Positions 7,022 through 17,003 of a stretch of 64,000 bases of DNA are shown in pieces. Origin of the DNA: Microseira sp003486305 (lineage in GTDB: Bacteria > Cyanobacteriota > Cyanobacteriia > Cyanobacteriales > Aerosakkonemataceae); NCBI GenBank assembly GCA_031969655.1, contig DALYJX010000008.1, forward strand, positions 1 through 64,000. Direction: 5' to 3'. The position numbers were made by a program, and so were the translations under genes. Below the pieces are notes generated by a model. It saw nothing but the letters and a program-made list of their open reading frames with translations, ran no database searches and was not told the origin of the DNA. Each line of letters starts with the position of its first letter. Position 1 is the stretch's first letter.

Positions 7022-9904
7022 TTACTTAACTTGCGGGGCAACGACAAAAGCATCAGCTACAGGCTCTTTAGTATTATTTATGCTCGCATCTGTTGCCGGA
7101 TTGAAGCCGAGAGCTTGTAAGAGTTTGTTGCGATTATTCGCGGTAGTGGGACTAACAATCGTGTTGTTAATTCTAGTAGTTCTACCAGGTTCATCCTGAG
7201 CTAAACTCGCCGCAAAAGCCGGAATTTTTTGCCAAGCGTAGACATCACTTATGGGGTGTGTATCGTGTTGCAAAAGGGCGACATCGATACTATTAGTGCT
7301 ACAGATATCTTTCTTTTCACGGGGTACGATCCGGAAACCCGAGAGAGTTTCTTTCAAAAACTGTTGTTCGTTGGGTTCTGGCGGTAGAAGTCTCTCCGTT
7401 GAACGACTCATTGTGACGCGAGCATCGCCCCAAAGTCCGGTTGGGATGTCTTGAGTGGCAGGTATAAAATCCAATTCTGACTTATCTACTTTTGTGCCGT
7501 TGCGGGTAATCTCAATTTTGTAAGTCGTCTCTAAGTCGTCATCTTTAATACCCATAGAACGAGCGCCAAAATGGGTATTTGCGCCTGTGCTGGGCAGAGA
7601 CTCCCGATCGTAAAATGCTTGCTTGGTGGGAATGACAGAATTAAGAGCTAGCTCAAACTCCTTGGGATTGACGATAAATAAAGGAGTTCCATCTGCTTGC
7701 GAAAGTTGTCTGGTGATGCCTTGATTGATGACAATGGTACAAATTTCTGCATCGCCCGGTAAGAAGGAAGTTTTGAAGGTTGCCCAGTCAATCGGAGTCG
7801 GTAAGCGAGAAGATTGGTCGCCGAATTCAATAGTAACTTTGACGAACACAATCTTAAATCTAGCTGTACCGCCAAATTCTGGCCCCCAAAGGTGCAGTTT
7901 GACCCCCAGACAAACAGGACCAAGCCATCCCAAGCCAGCTTCGATCCGCACCTCAATCAGGATATCGTAGTAGTAGGGCTTCCACGAGATCAGGAAGTGG
8001 GCTTGCGCCACGAAGTTTGCCCAAAGACTACCGAGACGGAAATTGGCTTCTAATTTGCCGCCTGCCATGATGGCATGAGCGCACAGGGCAAAGTACATTT
8101 CGCCTTTGAGGGATAGGCGATCGCCCACTTGCCAGTTAAATCCAAGGCGAGGGACTGTAGGATAGTGGTCGGGTTTTTTGAACAGGGGATGGTAGCCGCC
8201 CAAAGTAATCACAAAGTCGCCTGCGTGGGGGCCATCAAACCAGAAATAGAAGGCAAAGCCACCCGTTAAGCGGCAAGCTTTGGATAAGATGTAGGAATCC
8301 GCAGTGAGTTGGGCTTCAACAGAAATTACTCCTTCATCTAGGGAAAATCTGGCTCTGAGGAGCATCGTGATTTCAGCGACGGGGCAGATATTTTTCGAGT
8401 CTTCTCCTACGGGGGGAATTTTCATGTTGGCAATTCCCAGGAGGTTGACCTCGAAGCCTTCCCCGAAAGCGATCGTCAGCAAGGCAAAACAGTCTACCAT
8501 CTTGAAACAGGTAAACTTGAGTCCGATCGCTACAAAACCCGACCCCGGAGATAGAGTAATGTATTCATCGAGTTGGCTGAGTTGGTCGGTAATCAGTTCG
8601 CTGCTGTCAGAAAGCTCGTTATTGCTGACATCTCCCATTGCTTGGGCAACGAGGGGAAATTCGGTAAGATTCTCGATCGAGGGAACTTGTAGGTAGCGAT
8701 TGTAGCCGAAGCCGAGGGCGAATCCGGTGACGAAGAAGAAAGGCGGCCCCCCCAGAGGAAATTCGAGGACGACGTACAAAAAGAGCGCGGGTTCGCCGTC
8801 GTAGTAGGTATAGGAACCAATGGCGCTGACGCCTAAAGTTTTACCCGCCTTGCCACCCTTACCCGATAGCTTTAATTTAATGATGGCAGTTCCTATATAT
8901 TCCTCATAGGAGATGCCGTCTTTTTCTTTTTGGGTACGCAGCAGCGCGCCAGCTACTTGTAGGTTATCGCTCTTGTACTCTATCCCCACACCGGGTAAGC
9001 TGAAACTCGGTTTGAGTGTGCCATCCAAGGGAAGTTTGATGGTTAGATCGTCGCAGGCGAGGGTAAAATCAGATACCTTGATCCCGGCATCAAACAGGAT
9101 CGCCAGTTCTCCTTTGTTGTCTGTTTCTGCGTACTGGAAGCCGACTTGTTTGAGGAAAAACGGGCCGAAGGATTTTTCAATATTGAACCAAATGGCTCGG
9201 TTGCTAGCAGTGGCGGCGCTATCATCATCGCTAACAGGAGCTTCTGGGGTGCTTTCCCCTTCGTTTTCTGGACTGACGGGCAAACTCAAAATGTAGGGGG
9301 CATCGGGAAGTCCCAACGTGCCCGACAAGCTAAAGCCTTTGCGGATAGCGATGTCAGTATCCTTGCCTTTTTCTTCACCGGGATCGGGCAGTTTGTCAAT
9401 CTCGTCGGGGATTTTTTCGTTGAAATCGCGAATTTCTTTGAGAGTAAAAGCTTTGGAGGTGGCGACAATTCGCAGGGATGGAACTATGGTTGTTTGAGCG
9501 ATCGCATCAGGCAGTGCATTACCCACCAAGGGTAGGCTGCCCAAGCTGAGTTCGTCGCCAAAAGCCAGATCTAGCGCGAACAGCCATTTTGCTGTCTTGT
9601 TAGTTTTATTTTTGCTGTAAATCACCATCAGATTATTGAAGCTGATGGGCTGACTTCGCAGTTTCTCTGGCAGCAACTTGGCGATATCTGTAGAGAGTGT
9701 TTCGATTAAGCTTCCTATTTCTAGGTTAAATTCATTTTCTGCCGTGTAAGCGATAACATCCTTGCTGGTTTTATCGGATTTTGTTTCGTAATTGAAAGCG
9801 ATTTCTGTATCGCCAACTTCAATTTTTATCTCACCATTCGATTCTTGAGTTTGGTCGGCTGCGTTCTCTAGCTGTTGTTCTAATTGCGGTTTGGTGGGGG
9901 GCAT
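7022..9904 (-). CDS. DUF6603-like large protein
   Basis: A 960-residue protein. The central part (about 370-720) has the glycine- and aromatic-rich pattern of DUF6603: FVITLGGYHPLFKKPDHYP, VPRLGFNWQVGDRLSLKGEMYF, ALCAHAIMAGGKLEANFRLG, AHFLISWKPYYYDILIEV and LHLWGPEFGGTARF. The alternation suggests a long beta-sheet or barrel-like structure. The N-terminal third is predicted acidic/mixed and the C-terminal 240 residues are a separate segment. No signal peptide, transmembrane helix or enzyme motif is evident. The biochemical function of the family is unknown to me. It sits between the tail-collar protein (269-bp gap holding a repeat element) and the 640-aa protein (15-bp gap). Confidence 0.72.
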   Translation of the reverse strand: MPPTKPQLEQQLENAADQTQESNGEIKIEVGDTEIAFNYETKSDKTSKDVIAYTAENEFNLEIGSLIETLSTDIAKLLPEKLRSQPISFNNLMVIYSKNKTNKTAKWLFALDLAFGDELSLGSLPLVGNALPDAIAQTTIVPSLRIVATSKAFTLKEIRDFNEKIPDEIDKLPDPGEEKGKDTDIAIRKGFSLSGTLGLPDAPYILSLPVSPENEGESTPEAPVSDDDSAATASNRAIWFNIEKSFGPFFLKQVGFQYAETDNKGELAILFDAGIKVSDFTLACDDLTIKLPLDGTLKPSFSLPGVGIEYKSDNLQVAGALLRTQKEKDGISYEEYIGTAIIKLKLSGKGGKAGKTLGVSAIGSYTYYDGEPALFLYVVLEFPLGGPPFFFVTGFALGFGYNRYLQVPSIENLTEFPLVAQAMGDVSNNELSDSSELITDQLSQLDEYITLSPGSGFVAIGLKFTCFKMVDCFALLTIAFGEGFEVNLLGIANMKIPPVGEDSKNICPVAEITMLLRARFSLDEGVISVEAQLTADSYILSKACRLTGGFAFYFWFDGPHAGDFVITLGGYHPLFKKPDHYPTVPRLGFNWQVGDRLSLKGEMYFALCAHAIMAGGKLEANFRLGSLWANFVAQAHFLISWKPYYYDILIEVRIEAGLGWLGPVCLGVKLHLWGPEFGGTARFKIVFVKVTIEFGDQSSRLPTPIDWATFKTSFLPGDAEICTIVINQGITRQLSQADGTPLFIVNPKEFELALNSVIPTKQAFYDRESLPSTGANTHFGARSMGIKDDDLETTYKIEITRNGTKVDKSELDFIPATQDIPTGLWGDARVTMSRSTERLLPPEPNEQQFLKETLSGFRIVPREKKDICSTNSIDVALLQHDTHPISDVYAWQKIPAFAASLAQDEPGRTTRINNTIVSPTTANNRNKLLQALGFNPATDASINNTKEPVADAFVVAPQVK

Positions 9905-10018
9905 AGGCTTTGATTGGGTTGCTGTTCTGAGTTTTTGAGGGTGAGAGGAGCGATCGCCTGCCCAAGAATAAGTTGCAAAACCGGGTGCGATCGGCTTTTA
10001 CATAGAGAAAATCATCCC

Positions 10019-10163
10019 TTATATCGTGTCCGTTAGCATCGTAATTCTATAGTTAATTATGTTGTAGGGGCGGGTTTTACCTGCCAATTAAGTGGAGGTC
10101 ACGAGATATCTTTTTAAACCCGCCCCAAGGAGTGCAATGCCGATGCAACCAAACTTGATATTA
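10019..10163. repeat. MITE-like element with ATATCRTGTCCG terminus
   Basis: About 145 bp in the gap between the tail-collar and DUF6603-like genes. It begins ATATCGTGTCCGTTAGCATCG, has the core GTAGGGGCGGGTTTTACC ... CACGAGATAT ... AAACCCGCCCC and ends CGATGCAACC...TTGATAT. Related copies lie at 18643, 26283, 28302 and 28526. It probably separates transcription or adds a hairpin within the cluster mRNA. Confidence 0.8.
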
Positions 10164-10172
10164 TTGGTAGCC

Positions 10173-12206
10173 TCAATATTTGATGATGTAGTTAACCGTT
10201 ATGTAAGGTTGTAAGTTATTGTGAGCTTGACCACCACCTGTATATTGGATGGATATTCCAGTATTTGCCCTTTCAGTCCAGGTAGCCGATCTCCCGCCGC
10301 CACTAGCATCATCACACCGACCCTGACCGCCACTATCACCAGGATTTATTTGGTGATTATGCCCCGGATCGTTAACTCCGTGATTGTGAGAGGGCATTTC
10401 GTTAACTGTTAGAGTGTGTGTTTTATTTCCCCCTGTTTTGCCTAGCGAATTAAATTCCCCTTCATTAGAAAATCCCACTGGTACTCGTCCCTGAAGATTC
10501 GGAAGTTTAAATTTATTTCCACTACCATTCTGGGTATAGCGATGTGCAATTACGTCGAACAAATCCTTGTATTTGTTATTCTCCTGAGTCTTGTCAAGCT
10601 CTTGACCTTGACATAGTAGCCATCCCTCTGGAGCGGTTGCACCAGCATAGGGGAGGATAGTACCTACTGGCATCACCCATCCAGTCTTATCTTTGATACG
10701 TCCATTAACGTGCAGTGTAGCTGATGGAGTATTCGTCCCGATACCGACATAGCCATTCTGTGGCATTAAAGCAATATGATCGTCTGCATCATTAGAAATA
10801 CCAATCTCTAAAGTGCAGGCTTCCCCACTCCGTGCATAGTAACGTATCCACGCAGCATCATCCCCACCACCGCCTGGATCTTTAGGGAACATAATGCCAA
10901 AATTTTCATTGTTTCCAGCACTAGGTTTTATTGCGCCAGTAGCCTTGATATTGCCTGATACTTCTAATTTGTCATTCGGAGTCTTAGTGCCGATGCCAAC
11001 ATCGCCATTTCTTTTTAGGGTGATTCCTTGCTCCCACACCCAATTTCCCTGTGAGTTATCAGAAGTAATTTGCAGAAAATCATTATTCTCAGTATTACCT
11101 GTGCGGGAGTGAAAAATAAATTTTTTGTTGGCATCATTCTTCCCTAAAACTAAATCGCCAACAACATGCAGTTGTTTGGCTGGCGTTGTCGTGCCGATGC
11201 CAACCTGCCCCGCACGATACAAAAGCGGCGTTTTTTCAATCGGTACAACTAACTGCCCATCTGGATAGTTCGGAATATTTTTGTAGCGGACATACAGATA
11301 GCCAGCACCGGAAGAATGGCTCGTCACCAGATTGGTAATATTTAGTTTGATTGCCTCGTTTGAAGCTAATTGATTAGTTCCCTGCTTTGGCTTAACTGTC
11401 CATTCTGTTGAATTCGCAACGTGCTGCACATCCCACTTGTTGGATTGACTGGTAATGGCGATCGCTTTAACTTGTGTGTCGGTTGCTACTGATCCTTCTT
11501 TGTCACCCATCTCGAAGCTAATGACAAACTGAGAATCTTGACTTATGGACAGGTTATTCTGAGGCCAGTTTTTGTTAGCAATTAATAAGTCCAAACTATT
11601 TGTTGCAGTGCCATCGTTGAGAACAGCATTGCCTGTTGCGAAATCAACTTGCAGTGGTAAAGTTTTCTTACCCCCACGATTATTCGTAATGAAAATCGTA
11701 TTTCCGTAGGAAGAATATTGACCGTAATCATCCTGAAATACCTTGTTATTTTGATCTGTGAGCAAAGCGCCGTATGTCAACTCGGCGCGGAGGGTGCGAG
11801 TTCCACCCTCTGGAGCTGCCCTGAATTTTTTCAGGGTCAGCACGATTTTGTTATTTGATCCTAAATTGCATCCTTCTTTTTTGAGAAAATAGAAATTGGA
11901 TCCGGTATAAGATTTGCTTTGTTCAACAGCTATGTCCCATCCATCTGGCGCTTTTTCTAAGATAAATATTCCTTCCAAAGTCAAGTAAAAATGGCAGTTA
12001 TTGGCGCTGGCAGATGAAACATTAGGCTGATTGAACTTGACAATTTTTTGGGTAGACTGATTGAACAGTTCGACAGACAGGTCAACGAGAGGACTCCCAT
12101 CATCTAGGTAAACGGTATTGATAACTTCATAATCGCCGTAAAACAGCAGGAAGTTTAAAGGATGTCTTTCAAGAAAATTTTCTACGTCAATGGCTCTGGA
12201 TTCCAT
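10173..12206 (-). CDS. Tail-fibre-like protein with VGIGT repeats and phage tail-collar domain
   Basis: A 677-residue protein. An N-terminal about 330-residue beta-rich region is followed by three VGIGTxTP repeats (about 335, 403 and 487), each with a KLxVxGxI-like continuation, the pattern found in trimeric fibre and tail-spike stalks. The last 166 residues form a tail-collar/microcystin-dependent-protein domain: MPVGTILPYAGATAPEGWLLCQG, FKLPNLQGRVPVGF, then the His-rich tip SHNHGVNDPGHNHQ and the end NLQPYITVNYIIKY. Such proteins are usually trimeric receptor-binding or adhesive fibres. No signal peptide is visible and no other recognisable phage gene (sheath, tube, capsid, portal) is nearby. 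It begins 30 bp after the 64-aa gene. Confidence 0.85.
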   Translation of the reverse strand: MESRAIDVENFLERHPLNFLLFYGDYEVINTVYLDDGSPLVDLSVELFNQSTQKIVKFNQPNVSSASANNCHFYLTLEGIFILEKAPDGWDIAVEQSKSYTGSNFYFLKKEGCNLGSNNKIVLTLKKFRAAPEGGTRTLRAELTYGALLTDQNNKVFQDDYGQYSSYGNTIFITNNRGGKKTLPLQVDFATGNAVLNDGTATNSLDLLIANKNWPQNNLSISQDSQFVISFEMGDKEGSVATDTQVKAIAITSQSNKWDVQHVANSTEWTVKPKQGTNQLASNEAIKLNITNLVTSHSSGAGYLYVRYKNIPNYPDGQLVVPIEKTPLLYRAGQVGIGTTTPAKQLHVVGDLVLGKNDANKKFIFHSRTGNTENNDFLQITSDNSQGNWVWEQGITLKRNGDVGIGTKTPNDKLEVSGNIKATGAIKPSAGNNENFGIMFPKDPGGGGDDAAWIRYYARSGEACTLEIGISNDADDHIALMPQNGYVGIGTNTPSATLHVNGRIKDKTGWVMPVGTILPYAGATAPEGWLLCQGQELDKTQENNKYKDLFDVIAHRYTQNGSGNKFKLPNLQGRVPVGFSNEGEFNSLGKTGGNKTHTLTVNEMPSHNHGVNDPGHNHQINPGDSGGQGRCDDASGGGRSATWTERANTGISIQYTGGGQAHNNLQPYITVNYIIKY

Positions 12207-12236
12207 CGGATTTTATCCTTTGTAAATAAAAATCAA

Positions 12237-12431
12237 CTACTCGCTGACAGTTTTGGTTTCTGGGTGAATTGAATGGGAATTCGCGGGCGGCTGCAATTGG
12301 TCTTCCGCTTGCCTCTGAATTTTGCCAATCAGTTGATAGACTTGGCGGTAAGAGAGGTTGCCCAAAGCATCTAATATTTGGTTAACTTCCCCTACACTTA
12401 AGGTGATTTTAATTTCCTGATTATCGTTCAT
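12237..12431 (-). CDS. Small 64-aa protein of the giant-protein cluster
   Basis: A 64-residue protein, start MNDNQEIKITLSVGEVNQIL. The first 45 residues read like a beta strand followed by two amphipathic helices (VNQILDALGNLSYRQVYQLIGKIQRQAEDQ), suggesting a small oligomerising or adaptor protein; the C-terminus is polar. Its ATG overlaps the stop of the 1432-aa gene as ATGA, which implies translational coupling, and the tail-collar gene follows after 30 bp. The tight packing is the main evidence that it is real. Function unknown. Confidence 0.65.
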   Translation of the reverse strand: MNDNQEIKITLSVGEVNQILDALGNLSYRQVYQLIGKIQRQAEDQLQPPANSHSIHPETKTVSE

Positions 12432-15400
12432 GTATTTGGCGTTTTTCGAGTTAACTTCAGCCAGCCTTCATAAATTTTTTGCGGGCCGGATAAGGTAGCC
12501 CCGGAATTAAATTGCTTGAGTTCTGCGGCTGACCAATTATTTCCTTCTTTCCCTAACCAAGACCAAGCATAGCCGGGGACTTCGGGAAGCGAAAGGTTAA
12601 TTTGGTTGATGTCGCTAAGCAGGGGGGCTGACAGGAATGTAACCTCTATCGCTTGTAAAGCGGGGACATACTGTTCGGGGGGAATTGAAATTGTCTTGGC
12701 GGGAAGTACGCCGCAACTCGCGTGTACCTGACCGCGCGGATCTATTAACATAACTAAGGTTTGTGCGGTGTTTGCTTCTAAGGTTTGTTCTAAATTCACT
12801 GGCGTGTCGGGGGTGCGATCGCTCGCATTGTCAAACAGTGTCTTCACCTGCGGATGTGGCACAAAGCAACTCTGAGGAGCATAAAAAGTGTTGTCTTTGT
12901 AAGTACCTTCGGCTGTTTCCACCCAATATCCCACTAAACAGTCATTCAACTGCTGGTATTCGCCTATGCGGATGGGAAATTTGATTTTGGGGAAAGCATG
13001 GTTTGTGCGGTAACGGTTATCTAAAACATCTGCCCTCATATCAGCGGAATTCTGGCTAATGGCAGGCAGTGCTTGCAGTTCTAAATTAACTTGCGATCGC
13101 ACTAATGCTAAAGGTCGCGCTACTAGCAAAGATATCGCTTGATTTTGAGCGAAGCTTTCCGGGTCAATTGTTTCTAAAGCTTTGTTGACAGCGGTGAGAA
13201 AATCTCTGAAAAAGTCTTCTCCCCGAGCAACCAAATATTGTACCTGTTGGCGCAGGTATTTGTTAGCAATCGAGGAGATAGCGATCGCGCGATCGCTGCC
13301 AGGAATTGCTTGCCAAATTCCCCGGCGATTAATAATACCCAGCGGACTCCCCTGACTGTCGTAAACTGTCAAGCTGCTGTCTAAATTGTTGGGTAAAATC
13401 CAACCGCAAATGGGCGTTGTTGTCGGATGGTCGTTCATTTCCTGCTGTCCCTGAGTCGCAGACAGCCAGCGGAAATTCAGGCGGGCAGCTTGTGCGAGGC
13501 GCGGCGGTAGGTAAATCGGATGCGGGCAGTTTGGCGGCGGCGTTACGGGTTGACTTGTGACAACTTCTGTGATGAGGGGATTTTTAATGTCAACCACGAC
13601 TTTGACGCGCCCAAAGGTATCGACAATCCGCAAGCCGCTAATTTTTAGCGCCCCGGCGCGGAGGGGATTGAAGTCGTTGAGCAAATAAGGCGATCGCAGC
13701 AGGCTACCCGGAACCACACTATTAGCTATATTTTCCCGCACCTGTCGCAAAAAGGTCGCTCCCGTACCCGTTTGAGTTCTCAGCCGCGTATCTTCAATCC
13801 CCAACTGCATCGTGCGCTGGTAAGTCAGCAGGGCGTCGTTAAAGCCGCCGATGCTCTGAGCAAGGCATTTGAGAGATTGGAGTTGTTCGTAAGCTTTCAG
13901 CGCCGTGTAGACGGGATCGTTGATTGACGACTCCGCAGGTTTGTACCAGATCTTCACTTGATTAAAATTCTGGCCCAGAAAGTCTTCTGTTTGCTGTTCT
14001 TGAGGCGTTTTCTGCGCTTCGTAATACTTTGGCAGCAGGTGCTGGTTTAAGTAAGAAATCAGATTTTCTTTCAGCAGCGTACTGGCAGAGGGAGTGAGGA
14101 AACACGCACCGCTGTAAAGATTAGCTGTGCCGCCGAAATAATTGCTCCCGGCTGTGCTTTTAGGTAAGAGATCGACCGCATTTACTAGCAGTTCGTAATT
14201 TTCTTTAAGCGTATTGGCGTCGTAGTTGTTACTGTTATTTTGGCGGCTGTGCTGTAATGGGAAAAATTGTACTGCCCACTCCAGCAGAAAGGGATTCCAA
14301 GGCTGATTTGTCCAGTTGTAGAAGCCGATTTTTTCTCCAGGCAGTTTGGCAATCTCGTCCAGTTTTCCCTTGAGAATTTCCAAAGTGTTGTTTTGCAGTT
14401 TCTGCAAGTCAATCGTATTGGTGAGTAACTCACATTCCAACAAATCATCTTCGCGCCCGCTACTGTCTTCACCCAGGTTACGGGTAGGCGTCACCGCATC
14501 GCCCGTCATTAAAATTACTGGCTCGCTGGGCTGCCAGTAGCGCGGGCCAGGAACCACTTTCAAAACGTAAGATGGTCTGAATAAACCGATTTTTTCGCCG
14601 TAACTCTGCTGAATTTCTTCAGGCGATAACGGCTGCTGGTGGAAGCAAACGCTGGCGATGTCGCCCGGTAAGTTTTCAGATTTATTGTGTCTGGACATCA
14701 AGTGGATCGCCCCACTGAAGGAACTCTTAGCCTGCAAATAAAGGAAAATCCACTGATTCTTAGGAATTCTCGCCCAATCGATCGCTTGTTCTTTTCCATC
14801 GACGTACATTTTTTCCCAATTGCCACCAATTCCACCGCTCGGCTGGGCAGTAAACCAACTGTCTGCGAGGTCATTTCTGGCATCCAAAAGATAACGCCAC
14901 CCCCTCGCTACGTCGGGGATTTTTACCCACATTGAGATTGCCCGGACATTGTTCAATCCAGACACTTTGAAATAATTTCGCTCGCCATCAAACCGCAAAC
15001 ATTTACCCGCGACAGGCTCTTCAACTAGCGCACAACTGCCTTCGAGGGCGATCTGGTTGCTATTAGGGGTAACTAGGAAGCGCGATTCTTTGTTAAATCG
15101 ATCGATATCGGCGATTAGGTTATTAATCGACTGGGCAAGTCGGGCGGCGATGGAGTTGGCTTCAGAATCGATCGCCTCGATGTTGTCAATTTCACCGTTG
15201 TTGTCTGCTGTTAAACTCAAAGTTCCAGTAGCTTTTATCTCCTCTTGCAAAGCGGGTAAGCCGCATTCATTGAACGCTTTGCTTTGTTCGTTTCTGCCCG
15301 TTCTGATAAATTCTCGAATTGTCTCAGCATCGGGCAATGTTTTCTTATCGGAGATGTTTGAAGATCGCACGTACTTGTAGTAGAAGTCACTATAACCTTT

Positions 15401-16726
15401 TTCTCGCAAGTATAAAGCCATCATGTACTTGTACCAGTCAGCATAAACTTGTTCTCGAATAAAACCAATCGTTGCTAACTTTCGGTCGTATTGGTGCTGC
15501 AAATCGTTGACGGTATTGAGTTGATCTCCGATGGCGATTGGCAGAGTCACTTGCATCTGAGCTTCTCCTCGCGCAGCACTGGCAGAAACTGACTCGTTGC
15601 CTTCTGGCACTACGCGCCAGAGATTATCTGTAGCTACGGCTGCAAAGCCGCTTTCGTGCAACACTTCTCGAAACTTTGGCCCGAAATCTAGCTTTTGCTG
15701 TTGCAAGCGATCGCTCATTTGCAAAGCTTCTAATTGTTCTTCAATAATTTTTCGGTTCTCTTTGCCAGTATCAAGCTGACAAGCTAAATAAGCTGCGATC
15801 GCTTCTTCTTGCGTGTTACCAACTGCGATCGTCGGATTGGGAAGAGTCGCTGCTGGATCGCTTAAAGAACTACCTGGTCTAAATATTAATTGCGAGTAAC
15901 ACAAAATCCGAGCGGGGAAGCTTTGATTATTCAGCTTTACCGTCCAACCAAATTTTTCTTGCAGGGCTTCCAATAGAGTTTGAGCGCTGTTCGCTGAATG
16001 ATCTTTAATAAATTGGGCAAGGCAATCTTTTTCGCTGTTGCTATACCAGCCAATAACATCGTATTTCAAACCTGCTGGCGGCAAAGAAGTTGCGCCTGTA
16101 AACTCCGGATCGTGGAATCCAAAGACGCTGCGACAGTTGGGATAAAAACCAGCAAAGGCGGCTTTTTCGTTATCTAAATTATCGACTTTTGCAAACGGGC
16201 CAATCGCTGTCAATGCCTCAACATATTGGGCATTTTCTGGAGCAGAACGCCATTGCTCTAACTCCCATTTGCGTCCTAGAAAGCGAAAAGGTTGGTATTC
16301 TTTTTTCTTGCTGTCAGGGTGATGAAGAATATTAATAGGTTCTGTTAACCTATCTACGCCATCGGGGTAGAGATAATCGCTTTCGACGACCCATTGTTTT
16401 TCCCCTTTATTGCCTCCACGCCGCACAATCAACCAACGATTGGGAACGAGGGGAAATGTAATCCCATCGGCTTTGGCAATCCCGTTAGTTAGGGCATCAG
16501 GCAATGACCAGTGGAGGTGAATGCCTGCTTTCAGCTTCAAGTTGAGATTTTCAAATGGCGGAGACAATACGCTACTGCTGATATACGCTTTGTCAGAATT
16601 TTTTAGGATGTTTGCTTTATCAAAATAGGGGAGGTTTCTGTAGTCGGTCATTTCCTCCAGCACCGACGTATCGGCGGGGAGGTAAAGCGCATCCAGGTGA
16701 ATGGGAACCAGCAGAGCATTGGTCAT
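12428..16726 (-). CDS. Uncharacterised 1432-aa protein with LamG-like segment
   Basis: The first and largest gene of the cluster. The N-terminus (MTNALLVPIHLDALYLPAD...) is followed by AGIHLHWSLPDALTNG and FPLVPNRWLIVRR (about 68-104), blocks that I recall from large actinobacterial and cyanobacterial proteins of unknown function. Residues about 555-715 look like a LamG/concanavalin-type sheet domain: LRFDGERNYFKVSGLNNV, ISMWVKIP, WIFLYLQAKSSFSGAIHLMS, FHQQPLSPEEIQQSYG. The rest is mixed alpha/beta with no catalytic motif visible. No signal peptide or transmembrane helix. A carbohydrate- or surface-binding role is plausible from the LamG-like part only. It overlaps the 64-aa gene by 4 bp, and its 5' side faces a 639-bp regulatory region and the divergent LuxR-type gene. 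Confidence 0.72.
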   Translation of the reverse strand: MTNALLVPIHLDALYLPADTSVLEEMTDYRNLPYFDKANILKNSDKAYISSSVLSPPFENLNLKLKAGIHLHWSLPDALTNGIAKADGITFPLVPNRWLIVRRGGNKGEKQWVVESDYLYPDGVDRLTEPINILHHPDSKKKEYQPFRFLGRKWELEQWRSAPENAQYVEALTAIGPFAKVDNLDNEKAAFAGFYPNCRSVFGFHDPEFTGATSLPPAGLKYDVIGWYSNSEKDCLAQFIKDHSANSAQTLLEALQEKFGWTVKLNNQSFPARILCYSQLIFRPGSSLSDPAATLPNPTIAVGNTQEEAIAAYLACQLDTGKENRKIIEEQLEALQMSDRLQQQKLDFGPKFREVLHESGFAAVATDNLWRVVPEGNESVSASAARGEAQMQVTLPIAIGDQLNTVNDLQHQYDRKLATIGFIREQVYADWYKYMMALYLREKGYSDFYYKYVRSSNISDKKTLPDAETIREFIRTGRNEQSKAFNECGLPALQEEIKATGTLSLTADNNGEIDNIEAIDSEANSIAARLAQSINNLIADIDRFNKESRFLVTPNSNQIALEGSCALVEEPVAGKCLRFDGERNYFKVSGLNNVRAISMWVKIPDVARGWRYLLDARNDLADSWFTAQPSGGIGGNWEKMYVDGKEQAIDWARIPKNQWIFLYLQAKSSFSGAIHLMSRHNKSENLPGDIASVCFHQQPLSPEEIQQSYGEKIGLFRPSYVLKVVPGPRYWQPSEPVILMTGDAVTPTRNLGEDSSGREDDLLECELLTNTIDLQKLQNNTLEILKGKLDEIAKLPGEKIGFYNWTNQPWNPFLLEWAVQFFPLQHSRQNNSNNYDANTLKENYELLVNAVDLLPKSTAGSNYFGGTANLYSGACFLTPSASTLLKENLISYLNQHLLPKYYEAQKTPQEQQTEDFLGQNFNQVKIWYKPAESSINDPVYTALKAYEQLQSLKCLAQSIGGFNDALLTYQRTMQLGIEDTRLRTQTGTGATFLRQVRENIANSVVPGSLLRSPYLLNDFNPLRAGALKISGLRIVDTFGRVKVVVDIKNPLITEVVTSQPVTPPPNCPHPIYLPPRLAQAARLNFRWLSATQGQQEMNDHPTTTPICGWILPNNLDSSLTVYDSQGSPLGIINRRGIWQAIPGSDRAIAISSIANKYLRQQVQYLVARGEDFFRDFLTAVNKALETIDPESFAQNQAISLLVARPLALVRSQVNLELQALPAISQNSADMRADVLDNRYRTNHAFPKIKFPIRIGEYQQLNDCLVGYWVETAEGTYKDNTFYAPQSCFVPHPQVKTLFDNASDRTPDTPVNLEQTLEANTAQTLVMLIDPRGQVHASCGVLPAKTISIPPEQYVPALQAIEVTFLSAPLLSDINQINLSLPEVPGYAWSWLGKEGNNWSAAELKQFNSGATLSGPQKIYEGWLKLTRKTPNT

Positions 16727-17003
16727 AACAGCATCCTAATAGTATGTGAATGGATCTCCAAATACGTGATAGAAGCAAACCCGATCGATTTATCCTAATT
16801 TTTCCTCTAACAGCTTCATTATGTACTTTTCAGTTTTTTATAGCAACCAAAAATAAATAACTTTGTTATATTTGTGTATCGTTTTATCTTTAATTGTAAA
16901 AAAACATAATTAGTCACTTTTGTCAATAGTCTAAAGCGATCAATTAATTCCCTAAATAAAAGCTCAGCTTGGTTGCAAGAGGCGCGATCGCGAATGACAG
17001 ATA

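Noticed and set aside
8304..9535. Plus-strand open frames of about 130 codons opposite the DUF6603-like gene
   Set aside because: They are antisense shadows of the 960-aa gene, with low-complexity Ser/Pro-rich content.
10173..12206. Prophage call based on the tail-collar protein
   Set aside because: No capsid, portal, terminase, sheath, tube, integrase or lysis genes are nearby, and tail-collar domains occur in many non-phage proteins.
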